Assembly (NCBI GenBank): GCA_002314885.1
Contig: DCHT01000049.1
Location: forward strand, 1 to 60,457
Origin: Bacteroidales bacterium UBA1745
GTDB taxonomy: Bacteria > Bacteroidota > Bacteroidia > Bacteroidales > UBA932
Reading direction: 5' to 3'
Length of the DNA stretch: 60,457 bases
Shown here: piece by piece, positions 7,897-16,029 of the stretch
Position numbering within the stretch: position 1 is the first letter of the stretch
Layout of the letters: each line of letters starts with the position of its first letter
Program-made: the position numbers and the translations under genes
The notes under the pieces: generated by a model
Told to the model about the DNA's origin: nothing
The model's database searches: none
Seen by the model: only the letters and a program-made list of their open reading frames with translations

Positions 7897-7966
7897 TAGT
7901 TCCCGATTGGGATTGCAAAGATACACCCGTTTTTGAAATTCACAAAAAAAATGAGGATTTTTTAAC

Positions 7967-7974
7967 TAACTTTG
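7967..7974 (+). promoter_or_regulatory. -7 element for lolD-trmN6
   Basis: TAACTTTG fits TAnnTTTG and ends 19 bp before the lolD ATG. It is preceded by an AT-rich stretch without a clear -33. Confidence 0.5.
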
Positions 7975-7993
7975 GGCAACTTATCTGAAAAAT

Positions 7994-8647
7994 ATGATCG
8001 AAGCCAAGGGAATTAAGAAGTCTTTCGGACAATTGCAGGTGCTGAAGGGCATTGATTTTAGCAGTGAGAAGTCCGAAGTCGTCGCCATTATGGGTGCGAG
8101 CGGTGCGGGCAAATCCACCCTGCTCCAGATTCTGGGTACCCTTTCCACTCCGGATGAAGGTTCCCTGGTCATCGACGGCACCGACGTGCTCAAGCTCGAT
8201 CGAAAGAAACTTGCTGAGTTCCGTGGCAGGAAGATAGGTTTCGTGTTCCAGTTCCACCATTTGCTCCCTGAGTTCAATTCGGTGGAGAACGTGATGATTC
8301 CGGCCCTTATCGCGGACACTCCTGCTTCTGAGGCGAAGAAGCGCGCAATGGAACTGCTCACCGACCTCGGTCTTGCGGAGCGCTTCGACCACAAGCCATC
8401 CCAGCTCTCAGGCGGAGAGCAGCAGAGGGTGGCCATTGCCAGGGCTCTGATCAACAATCCTGCGGTGGTTTTCGCCGATGAGCCGACCGGCAACCTCGAC
8501 AGCGCCACCAAGGAGGACATCCAGAACCTGTTCCTCTCCCTGCGCGACCGCTACAACCAGACCGTCATCATCGTAACTCACGATCCTGATCTCGCAAAGG
8601 CCTGTGACCGCTGCCTTCAGATGAAGGACGGCCTGTTCATCGACTGA
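7994..8647 (+). CDS. lolD: Lipoprotein-releasing ABC transporter ATPase
   Basis: 217 residues, the size of LolD. Walker A GASGAGKST at 34-42, signature LSGGEQ at 138-143, Walker B AVVFADEP at 157-164 and the switch His in VTHD. The FQFHHLLPEF Q-loop region and DEPTGNLD are characteristic of the MacB/LolD/FtsE group. LolD powers extraction of outer-membrane lipoproteins from the inner membrane with LolCE, which are not in the window. It is followed after 2 bp by trmN6. Assignment to LolD rather than a MacB-type ATPase is by similarity and lineage convention. Confidence 0.85.
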   Translation: MIEAKGIKKSFGQLQVLKGIDFSSEKSEVVAIMGASGAGKSTLLQILGTLSTPDEGSLVIDGTDVLKLDRKKLAEFRGRKIGFVFQFHHLLPEFNSVENVMIPALIADTPASEAKKRAMELLTDLGLAERFDHKPSQLSGGEQQRVAIARALINNPAVVFADEPTGNLDSATKEDIQNLFLSLRDRYNQTVIIVTHDPDLAKACDRCLQMKDGLFID

Positions 8648-8649
8648 TT

Positions 8650-9378
8650 ATGTCCGAATTCCGTTTCAAGCAGTTCACCGTGTTCAATGACCGTTCAGCG
8701 ATGAAGGTCAATACCGACGGTGTGATGCTCGGCGCGGCCGCAAGTCTGCCGAAGGACTCTGTAACTAATATACTTGACATCGGCACAGGGACCGGCACTA
8801 TCGCACTTATGCTGGCCCAGAGGACGGCCGAGGCCTTCATAGACAAGACGCCAAAGCCAGTCATTACGGCCATAGACATAGACGAGGCATCGGTGGAAGA
8901 GGCGGCCGCCAATTTCGCCCGCAGCCCCTGGGCCGACAGGCTCTCCGTGGAGAAAGTCGCTCTCCAGGACTTCGATACTTCGGAGGAATTCGCTCTCATA
9001 GTGTCCAATCCGCCATATTTCGACGACTCCCTGCGCAATCCGGACGAACGCAAGGCTGATGCACGTCACACCGCCAGCCTCTCATTCCGAGAAATACTGG
9101 AATTCGCCTCCCGCAGGCTTTCCTCCGATGGTCGCGTGGCCCTTGTCCTGCCGTCGGAGCCCGAGAAGGAACTGCTGCGCTGCGCCCGTTCGTATTCCCT
9201 CTATCCGAGCCGTCTGATGCGCATACGCACGACCGAGAAGAAGCATCCCCGTCGCATAATCGCCGAATTCTCCCGCGAGAGGGGAGAACTCGCTGAAGAG
9301 ACCCTTACTATAATGCAAGAAGGGCGATATACCGCTGAGTATACCGCCCTCCTGAAGGATTTCCTGATTATTCTCTAG
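8650..9378 (+). CDS. trmN6: tRNA1(Val) (adenine37-N6)-methyltransferase
   Basis: 242 residues. The opening FRFKQFTVFNDRSAMKVNTDGVMLGA is diagnostic of the YfiC/TrmN6 family. It leads to the SAM-binding DIGTGTGTIALML (about 43-55) and the N6-adenine catalytic motif NPPYF (about 119-123). The enzyme methylates A37 of tRNA-Val(UAC) in E. coli. It is co-directional with lolD (2-bp gap). Its 3' end overlaps the convergent Spy-like gene by 11 bp. Confidence 0.9.
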   Translation: MSEFRFKQFTVFNDRSAMKVNTDGVMLGAAASLPKDSVTNILDIGTGTGTIALMLAQRTAEAFIDKTPKPVITAIDIDEASVEEAAANFARSPWADRLSVEKVALQDFDTSEEFALIVSNPPYFDDSLRNPDERKADARHTASLSFREILEFASRRLSSDGRVALVLPSEPEKELLRCARSYSLYPSRLMRIRTTEKKHPRRIIAEFSRERGELAEETLTIMQEGRYTAEYTALLKDFLIIL

Positions 9379-9907
9379 GACCAGGCTTAGGACCTCTGTG
9401 TCCACCCTCTGGCCTTGGACCACCGTTGCCCTCGTGTCCCGGACCTACGTTGCCTTCCGGCCTTGGTCCACCACCGTTGAGGCGATTGATCTGATTCCTC
9501 CTGAACTTCTCTTCGGTCAGAATAAGTTTTGCGGCCTTTTCGTCTCCGAAGGATTTGCGCAGTGTCTCGACGTATTCGCCCTCAACTTTTTCGCGGTTCT
9601 GGAGAGCCTTGCTGTAGTTGTTCATAAGAGCCTTGTAGTCAGCGCCGTCCTCGGCGTCAAGCATCTGCTTCATTGCCTCCATTACGCCCCTGTTGGCCTC
9701 GAATCTCTTTTCGGCAGCCTGGTTGTAGACAGGCCAGAAGCTCTGTGCCTCCTCAGGGGAGAGATTGAGTTCGGTGGTGATGAATGCGACCATCTCGCTC
9801 TTCATTCTGTTTTTCCAGCCTTCATTCTGCTTTGGCTGTGCAAAACCCGTGATAGTTGCAGCTGCGATTGCGCAGGCAGCAAGCATTATAGTCCTGAAAG
9901 TTTTCAT
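9368..9907 (-). CDS. Spy/CpxP-like periplasmic protein
   Basis: 179 residues. A signal peptide (about 1-23, ending TGFAQ) precedes a helical region (about 30-140) with the NLSPEEAQSFWPVYNQ motif common in Bacteroidota relatives of Spy/CpxP, which act as periplasmic chaperones or stress sensors. The last 35 residues are an unusual Gly/Pro/Arg-rich tail with repeated GPRPEG-like units, probably disordered. It is third after an ECF sigma factor and a probable anti-sigma factor, whose frame overlaps its ATG by 4 bp. The group looks like an envelope-stress regulon controlling its own effector. Confidence 0.75.
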   Translation of the reverse strand: MKTFRTIMLAACAIAAATITGFAQPKQNEGWKNRMKSEMVAFITTELNLSPEEAQSFWPVYNQAAEKRFEANRGVMEAMKQMLDAEDGADYKALMNNYSKALQNREKVEGEYVETLRKSFGDEKAAKLILTEEKFRRNQINRLNGGGPRPEGNVGPGHEGNGGPRPEGGHRGPKPGPRE

Positions 9908-10272
9908 TCTGCTGTGATTTCGTTTAATTCGTCCGCGCTGATGCCAGCGTAGATGAGATAGTTGATGATGTCATCCTCAGTCATACCCTGGCCAGCGGTA
10001 TTCTGGGAATAGTACGATGAAGAGGTGGTAGCCTCAACTTCGGCCTTCGGGGCGGTCAGTCTGATGACTGCGGTGCCCGCGAGGGTAATGGCGGCGAAAG
10101 ATGCGGCGATTGCAAGATAAGGAGTCAGCCTATGCATCAGACCTCTTTCCTCGGCTTTGCGTCTCGCCTCGACGTGTACGGCCAGGTTCTCGAAGTATCC
10201 CTCCGGTACCTTGAAAGGAGCCTCCTTGAGCTTTCCGTTTTCGAGTATGTCTTTTTCCTTTTTCATATCCAT
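9904..10272 (-). CDS. Probable membrane anti-sigma factor
   Basis: 122 residues. The cytoplasmic N-terminus contains APFKVPEGYFENLAVHVEAR, a motif often seen in small Bacteroidota proteins encoded after ECF sigma factors. One membrane helix follows (about 50-70), then a periplasmic tail. It lies 35 bp after the sigma gene and overlaps the Spy-like gene by 4 bp. No classical zinc anti-sigma motif is present, so the function rests on context and topology. Confidence 0.65.
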   Translation of the reverse strand: MDMKKEKDILENGKLKEAPFKVPEGYFENLAVHVEARRKAEERGLMHRLTPYLAIAASFAAITLAGTAVIRLTAPKAEVEATTSSSYYSQNTAGQGMTEDDIINYLIYAGISADELNEITAE

Positions 10273-10307
10273 TGTTCGTATATTTGACTGATAATCATTG
10301 CAAAAGT

Positions 10308-10847
10308 TTAAAATCTGGCCTCCATATATGCCTTGACTTTGAAGTAGGCGTGGTGATATGAGGCCTTGAGGGAGCCGACCGATGTGCCCAGGATTTCGGA
10401 AATCTGCTCGTATGGCATTTCGTCGAAGTAGCGCAGCAGGAAGACCTGTTTCTGCTTGGCCGGCAGGGTGTTGATCGCCTTCTGGATTTCCCTCTGCATC
10501 TCGTCACCGTCGAAGTAAGTGTCCTCGTCCACCTTGCGGTCGAGCAGGCTTTCCAGGCTCTCAGCCTTCAGACTGGCCTTGAAGCGGTTCTTGCGGATGA
10601 AATTGAGGGCCTCGTTGGTTGCGATGCGGTAGAGCCAGGTGAACAGCTGCGAATCGCTGCGGAACGATGGCAGGGCCTTCCATACCTTTATAAATATGTC
10701 CTGCAGCAGGTCGTCGGCGTCCTCGTGGGAACAGGTGAAGCGGCGGACGTGCCAATAAAGGCGTTCGCTGTAACTGTCAATGATGGCGTTGAAAGCTTTT
10801 TCAGTCTGCCCGCCGTTGTACAGTGCTATGATTTCGTTGTCGCTCAC
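10308..10847 (-). CDS. ECF RNA polymerase sigma factor
   Basis: 179 residues with region 2 (DADDLLQDIFIKVWKALPSFRSDSQLFTWLYRIATNEALNFIRKNR, about 42-86) and region 4 (LPAKQKQVFLLRYFDEMPYEQISEILGTSVGSLKASYHHAYFKVKAY, about 130-176). The start appears to be GTG at 10845-10847, only a few bases after a TAACTTTG promoter element, which suggests a nearly leaderless transcript. It probably directs expression of its own operon, including the Spy-like protein, under control of the membrane protein that follows. Confidence 0.93.
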   Translation of the reverse strand: MSDNEIIALYNGGQTEKAFNAIIDSYSERLYWHVRRFTCSHEDADDLLQDIFIKVWKALPSFRSDSQLFTWLYRIATNEALNFIRKNRFKASLKAESLESLLDRKVDEDTYFDGDEMQREIQKAINTLPAKQKQVFLLRYFDEMPYEQISEILGTSVGSLKASYHHAYFKVKAYMEARF

Positions 10848-10851
10848 GTTC

Positions 10852-10859
10852 CAAAGTTA
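10852..10859 (-). promoter_or_regulatory. -7 element of the ECF sigma operon
   Basis: TAACTTTG on the minus strand ends 4 bp before the GTG start, so transcription beginning about 7 nt downstream would start at the initiation codon. Confidence 0.5.
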
Positions 10860-10917
10860 TTACTTTTCTTTGACACTCACGAGGGAAAAAGGTTTAGGAG
10901 AACTGACTACAAATATC

Positions 10918-10925
10918 TATATTTG
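10918..10925 (+). promoter_or_regulatory. -7 element for transketolase
   Basis: TATATTTG, exact TAnnTTTG match, about 40 bp before the ATG. A TTTAG sequence about 20 bp upstream is a weak -33 candidate. Confidence 0.55.
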
Positions 10926-10966
10926 CAATCTTACATTACATACAGGAAATACTTAAAACAAGAGAT

Positions 10967-12988
10967 ATGGCAAATTCAATCAGCGTTCTCAATCACGCAG
11001 CAGACAACATCCGCATCCTTGCGGCTTCAGCAGTTGAAAAGGCAAAATCAGGACACCCGGGCGGAGCGATGGGTGGCGCAGACTTCATAAACGTACTTTA
11101 TTCAGAATATCTCACTTACGATCCGAAGAATCCTAAGTGGGCTGGTCGCGACCGCTTCTTCCTCGATCCAGGCCACATGGCACCTATGCTTTATGCCCAG
11201 CTCTGCCTCGCCGGCAAGTTCACCCTCGAGGAGCTTCAGCAGCTTCGTCAGTGGGGTTCTCCTACCACCGGTCATCCGGAGGTGGACGTGATGCGCGGCA
11301 TCGAGAACACTTCAGGCCCTCTCGGACAGGGACACGTGCTCGCAGTCGGCGCGGCCATCGCAGCGAAATTCCTCGCAGCCCACACCGGCAGCCCTGCATT
11401 CGAGAAGGAGACCGTCTATGCCTATATCTCCGACGGCGGCGTACAGGAGGAGATCAGTCTCGGCGGCGCTCGCATCGCAGGCTTCCTCGGCCTTGACAAC
11501 CTCATTATGTTCTATGACTCCAACGATATCCAGCTCTCCACTGAGACCAAGGATGTTATGAATGAGGACACTGCGGCCAAGTACCGCGCCCTCGGCTGGG
11601 AGGTCATCGAAATCGTCGGCAACGACGCAGCACAGATCCGCGCAGCCATCGAGGCCGCAAAGAAGGTGGAAGGCAAGCCGACCCTCATCATAGGCAAGTG
11701 CATTATGGGCAAGGGCGCCCTCAAGGCTGACGGCACTTCCTACGAGGCCAACTGCAAGACTCACGGAGCCCCTCTCGGCGGCGACGCATACGTCAATACT
11801 ATCAAGAACCTCGGTGGCGATCCCGAGAATCCATTCGTGATCTTCGAGGACGTGAAGGCTCTCTATGAGGCCCGCGCCAAGGAGCTTGAGGCTATCTGCG
11901 CTGAGCGTTATGCCGAGGAGCAGGCTTGGGCTGCTGCAAACCCTGAGACTGCCGCACAGGTGGCAGACTGGTTCAGCGGCAAGGCTCCTGTCATCGATTG
12001 GAGCAAGGTTGCCCAGAAGGACAACGATGCGACCCGTTCCGCTTCTTCTGCCTGCCTTTCAGCCCTCGCTGAGCAGGTTCCGAATATGATCTGCTCTTCT
12101 GCAGACCTTTCCAACTCCGATAAGACGGACGGCTTCCTCAAGAAGACCCACGCCTTCACCAAGGGTGATTTCAGCGGTGCCTTCTTCCAGGCCGGCGTTG
12201 CAGAGCTCACTATGGCCTGCTGCTGTATGGGTATGGCCCTGCACGGCGGCGTGATCGCTGCCTGCGGCACCTTCTTCGTGTTCTCTGACTATATGAAGCC
12301 AGCCGTACGTATGGCTGCCCTTATGGAGCTCCCAGTGAAGTTCATCTGGACGCACGACGCATTCCGCGTAGGCGAGGACGGCCCTACCCACGAACCAGTG
12401 GAGCAGGAGGCTCAGATCCGTCTTATGGAGAAGCTCAAGAACCACAGCGGCAAGCCTTCTATGCTCGTTCTCCGTCCTGCAGACGCAAAGGAGACCACCG
12501 AGGCTTGGGCAATGGCTATGGCCAACACCGAGACTCCTACCGCTCTCATCCTTTCCCGCCAGAACATCAACAACCTCCCTGAGGGCAATGACTATTCTCA
12601 GGCATCCAAGGGCGGCTACATCGTGGCAGGTTCCGACGAGAATCCTGACGTGATCCTCGTGGCTACCGGCTCTGAGGTTTCCACTCTCGTGGCTGGCGCC
12701 GCTCTCCTCCGCCAGGATGGCAGGAAAGTACGTATCGTATCCGTTCCTTCAGAGGGTCTCTTCCGTCAGCAGCCTAAGGAATATCAGCAGGCTGTGCTCC
12801 CTGCAGGCGTGAAGAAGTTCGGTATGACCGCCGGCCTTCCAGTGAACCTCCTCGGCCTCGTCCCTGAGTGCGACGGTACCATCTGGGGTCTCGAGTCCTT
12901 CGGTTTCTCCGCTCCTTACAAGGTCCTCGACGAGAAGCTCGGCTACACCGCTGAGAACGTTTACGCCCAGGTCAACAAGCTCTTCTAA
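10967..12988 (+). CDS. tkt: Transketolase
   Basis: 673 residues, full length. Transketolase moves two-carbon units between sugar phosphates using thiamine diphosphate, linking glycolysis and the pentose-phosphate pathway and feeding erythrose-4-phosphate to the nearby aro genes' pathway. Seen motifs: AEKAKSGHPGGAMGGADF near the N-terminus, GPLGQGHVLAVGAAIAAKF (about 112-130), the pyrimidine-binding region with AVRMAALMELPVKFIWTHDAFRVGEDGPTHEPVEQ (about 449-483), and the C-terminal domain from about 540. It is monocistronic, flanked by its own promoter element and a terminator. Confidence 0.97.
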   Translation: MANSISVLNHAADNIRILAASAVEKAKSGHPGGAMGGADFINVLYSEYLTYDPKNPKWAGRDRFFLDPGHMAPMLYAQLCLAGKFTLEELQQLRQWGSPTTGHPEVDVMRGIENTSGPLGQGHVLAVGAAIAAKFLAAHTGSPAFEKETVYAYISDGGVQEEISLGGARIAGFLGLDNLIMFYDSNDIQLSTETKDVMNEDTAAKYRALGWEVIEIVGNDAAQIRAAIEAAKKVEGKPTLIIGKCIMGKGALKADGTSYEANCKTHGAPLGGDAYVNTIKNLGGDPENPFVIFEDVKALYEARAKELEAICAERYAEEQAWAAANPETAAQVADWFSGKAPVIDWSKVAQKDNDATRSASSACLSALAEQVPNMICSSADLSNSDKTDGFLKKTHAFTKGDFSGAFFQAGVAELTMACCCMGMALHGGVIAACGTFFVFSDYMKPAVRMAALMELPVKFIWTHDAFRVGEDGPTHEPVEQEAQIRLMEKLKNHSGKPSMLVLRPADAKETTEAWAMAMANTETPTALILSRQNINNLPEGNDYSQASKGGYIVAGSDENPDVILVATGSEVSTLVAGAALLRQDGRKVRIVSVPSEGLFRQQPKEYQQAVLPAGVKKFGMTAGLPVNLLGLVPECDGTIWGLESFGFSAPYKVLDEKLGYTAENVYAQVNKLF

Positions 12989-13009
12989 TTCAGAAGACTA
13001 TATATAAAT

Positions 13010-13039
13010 AAAGGCTGGCTTCGTATGAAACCAGCCTTT
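13010..13039. terminator. Terminator after transketolase
   Basis: AAAGGCTGG (13010-13018) pairs with CCAGCCTTT (13031-13039). It lies between convergent genes and may serve both strands; the trailing T tracts are short. Confidence 0.7.
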
Positions 13040-13058
13040 GTTAATATAAGGTCAAGTT

Positions 13059-14228
13059 TTAGTAAACTATGATATTATCTCCATCCTTAACCGCCGCGTG
13101 GGCCTTGAATACTTTGGATGGGACTGAGTAACTGATGCCAATGCTTGCCGTGAAATATACGGTGGCGCTGACTTCGCCAGAGAAAAACTCTGTCTTGTCA
13201 AGGATCTCTGAATTGCTTCGGTAACTGTAAGAGAATTTTGAACTACTGTTCATTTCGCCAGTCCAAGTAGTTCCATCGCTGAAGGTAAAATGAATGCGCA
13301 CAATTTTATAAAGGCTAGAGAGGATCGTCTGTCCCTTGTCGTTGACTATGGTTATTTTTGTATCAGCATATTGCTTGATAAGAATACCTCCGTCATTATA
13401 ATTTGGCGCTACGATCAGTCTTGTTCCCAGAAGATCATAGGAATCCATAAAGGCGCGCTGACTATCATAGGAGTTATATAATTCACCTCTCTTGACATCG
13501 ATTGTGTGGCAATAACTCAGAACGTCATTTGTGACCTTGTCACAGGCTGTTTTGATCTTTGGAGTGATTGAGCCGTTGAAGCTGGTGATGGCCTCCTGGA
13601 TGGCGGCTGTATAGCCTTCGCTGAGTTCATCCTTGAGGGCGCCAAGTTCAGTTGAGAGGCTGTCGAGCTGTTTGCTCAATTCCCCATCTTCGCCTTCGTA
13701 TTCTCCTTTCATAAGATTGAGCATGGCGTCGGTTAGGGAAATCGTGCAGTAGCCGTTGAACTGCTCATTGATCCAGGTGCTCATAATGCCGAGGATTCCG
13801 TCGACCTTCTCTTTGATGGCAGGGAGCCCATTGTCCATCTTGCTGATGCGGGTCGAAATTCCAGCCATCGAGTCAGACAGGGTCTTATATGCATCAAGAG
13901 TCGCAAGCGTCTGCTGGGACCAGCTGCGATTCGCAGCGTCCTGATCGTCGATGTACTTCTTCAGGTCGTCAATAGCACCGGAAATGGTGGTTTCAAGTGA
14001 TTTGAAGTCGGAATAGCTGATGCTCTCGGACTCTTTCTTCAGAGAGGTCAGAAGATCTGTCAGTTCGTCAGCAGTGGTGCTGATGCTCTTCATCTGTTCC
14101 TCGGCGGTTGCGATTCGTCCTGTGCTGAGCTCATCAATCTGCTGCTGCAGATCCCTGATGTCAGACTTTGTGGCGCACGATGCTGCACAAAGTGCTGCGG
14201 TGATGAATATTATAAAGTATTTTTTCAT
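13059..14228 (-). CDS. Coiled-coil lipoprotein, short paralogue
   Basis: 389 residues. Lipoprotein signal with SCATKSDIRDLQQQIDEL just after the cleavage site. Residues about 20-240 are a long predicted coiled coil with polar heptads. They share landmarks with the next two genes: a DDLKKYIDDQDAANRSW-type turn, a TWINEQF segment near 150, and a KDELSEGYTAAIQEAI helix. The C-terminal 140 residues are a unique beta-rich head (WTGEMNSSSKFSYSYRSN ... KVFKAHAAVKDGDNIIVY) I do not recognise. It is the last of three tandem paralogues; one of the few CATG sites in the window lies here (13722). Function unknown; surface stalk plus head is my inference. Confidence 0.8.
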   Translation of the reverse strand: MKKYFIIFITAALCAASCATKSDIRDLQQQIDELSTGRIATAEEQMKSISTTADELTDLLTSLKKESESISYSDFKSLETTISGAIDDLKKYIDDQDAANRSWSQQTLATLDAYKTLSDSMAGISTRISKMDNGLPAIKEKVDGILGIMSTWINEQFNGYCTISLTDAMLNLMKGEYEGEDGELSKQLDSLSTELGALKDELSEGYTAAIQEAITSFNGSITPKIKTACDKVTNDVLSYCHTIDVKRGELYNSYDSQRAFMDSYDLLGTRLIVAPNYNDGGILIKQYADTKITIVNDKGQTILSSLYKIVRIHFTFSDGTTWTGEMNSSSKFSYSYRSNSEILDKTEFFSGEVSATVYFTASIGISYSVPSKVFKAHAAVKDGDNIIVY

Positions 14229-14254
14229 TTCGATAAATCTTCAGATGGTTGTCA

Positions 14255-16015
14255 TTATTTCCACACAGGTCGTATTGATAATCCGCAATTCCTGCTCGTG
14301 TAGAAGATATCAAGTGATCTGGCAGTTACAGCGGCATTCTTACAGAAGAAATACGCAGAGGAGTTGTTGCTTGTGTAGAGTGAAGATGTCCAGTAGGAGC
14401 AATCCGTGCCCTTGCTGGAAGTGAAACTCATATTCTTGTAGCCGGCGTAAGGGAAGAAGATGGTCTTGCCATTAGGGCCTGTTCCTTCAAGACCGGCAAC
14501 TCCGTTGATGGACTTTTCTGCCCAGGTGCATTCAGAAACAAGTTCGTTCCATTCGGTCCTTGTCGCCATTCTCCAATCGCCGTTGCAGAGTTTGCCGGCT
14601 ACGTCATCCTTCGCCTCAAGAGTTGTGAGATTGTCCGGGGTGCTGTATGAGGCATATTTGCTCTCAGTCGTATATTTATCATACGTTGAAGTACTCCTAC
14701 TGTAGAACTCGTAATATGTTTCCGAGTAGTTGGATTTTTCAGCCACTTCTCCCCAAGAGTAGTATCCGCCGTAGTCTTCCGGCCTTGCTGCTCCGACATT
14801 CCTTTGCGACCACTTGATTCCGCTTGTGAGGCCGAGGTCGATAGGGGCGTAGGTGATGAGAGGGAAGTAATCCGTGCTTACCGGGTTGTCCAAGCCAATG
14901 ATATGCACACGTGCAACAGCACCTAGGGTTCCTTCGTAGAAACTGTCGTCCAGGCCGAGGAACTTGACGGTATATGTGACGATGCCATCCGCATAGGAGT
15001 AGTCAATCGTCTGGATGTAGTCGTCGTAGAATTCTCCAGGCAATGCGGACTTTGTACTTGCATAAAGCACATCGAAACTGAATCCCGGGATATCGGAGTC
15101 GTCCGCCGGAGCCGGATAGAGGGAGAATTGCATGGTTGTGGTTCCGTCTGTGCCCACTACGGCGCCATCCGGGTCGAGCAGCGAGATGACCCTGATTCTG
15201 TTCCTCAGCTCATCTGTCTTGCTCTTCATAATAGCCAGTTCCTCTTCGATTGCTTCCAGTTTGTCCTCAAGGTCTAAAAGCTGATCGATATAGCTTCCAA
15301 CGGCGAGTTCTGCCTGTCTGGTTGCTTCAGCCTTCACATCTATCTCGTAAAGCTCGATGGCATCGCTGATGGCGGCTTCGTATTCGCTCTTGATCGTAGT
15401 TTTCAGGGATGCCAAGCTTGAGCGAAGCCCGGTGATCTTTGCCAGCATAGTGCTGTCTGCACCCTTGAAGTCCTTCTCCATAGCCGAAAGCTGACCTTCG
15501 AAGGAACTGATTGTCACGATTCCGGACAATTGTGTGTTCACCCACGTCTTCATCTGTGATTCGGCCGCGTTGGCGTTCGCTTCCAGGGTCGAATAGTCGG
15601 CTTCTGCGTCACGCAGCGTCTGGAGCAGAGTGCCTAGAGCTGTGCTGACGCGTCCTGAGAGCTCAAGGGTCGCGTATGTCGTGGTGATCCAGTCGCGCTT
15701 GTCCTGTGCGTCAACATATTCCTTCACTTCTTTTATGCTGGCCTCGAGTTCGCCCTGGGTGGCTTCCACCTGCTGCAGAAGTGTGTTCTGTCCTTCTTTG
15801 AGGGACTTGACTATCTTTCTCAGGTCCGCGTCGGTCTTCTGGAGGGTTTCAAGTGTTCCTCCTATTCGGTTCAGCTGCTCCTCGACGGTAGCGAGCTTGT
15901 TGTCCCTGAGGTTGTCCAGTCTTTCCTGGGCGGCCTCGATGTCTGCCTTGGTCGCGCAGGAGCAGAGGCAGACTGCTGCTGCAACAACAGCTGTGATATA
16001 TCTTTTAATCTTCAT
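14255..16015 (-). CDS. Coiled-coil lipoprotein with FISUMP-like head
   Basis: 586 residues. Lipobox CSCATKADIEAAQERLDNL, then a coiled coil to about residue 285 with the paralogue landmarks EVKEYVDAQDKRDWITTTYATLE and MKTWVNTQLSG. A linking beta segment (about 290-395) precedes a FISUMP-like domain (about 395-586): DLGLTSGIKWSQRNVGAARPEDYGGYYSWGE, KLCNGDWRMATRTEWNELVSECTW and a closing RNCGLSIRPVWK. Such heads are common on Bacteroidota surface lipoproteins of unknown ligand. It lies 14 bp after the larger paralogue and 26 bp before the smaller one. Another rare CATG occurs at 15131. Confidence 0.8.
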   Translation of the reverse strand: MKIKRYITAVVAAAVCLCSCATKADIEAAQERLDNLRDNKLATVEEQLNRIGGTLETLQKTDADLRKIVKSLKEGQNTLLQQVEATQGELEASIKEVKEYVDAQDKRDWITTTYATLELSGRVSTALGTLLQTLRDAEADYSTLEANANAAESQMKTWVNTQLSGIVTISSFEGQLSAMEKDFKGADSTMLAKITGLRSSLASLKTTIKSEYEAAISDAIELYEIDVKAEATRQAELAVGSYIDQLLDLEDKLEAIEEELAIMKSKTDELRNRIRVISLLDPDGAVVGTDGTTTMQFSLYPAPADDSDIPGFSFDVLYASTKSALPGEFYDDYIQTIDYSYADGIVTYTVKFLGLDDSFYEGTLGAVARVHIIGLDNPVSTDYFPLITYAPIDLGLTSGIKWSQRNVGAARPEDYGGYYSWGEVAEKSNYSETYYEFYSRSTSTYDKYTTESKYASYSTPDNLTTLEAKDDVAGKLCNGDWRMATRTEWNELVSECTWAEKSINGVAGLEGTGPNGKTIFFPYAGYKNMSFTSSKGTDCSYWTSSLYTSNNSSAYFFCKNAAVTARSLDIFYTSRNCGLSIRPVWK

Positions 16016-16029
16016 ATTCCTCTCAATTA

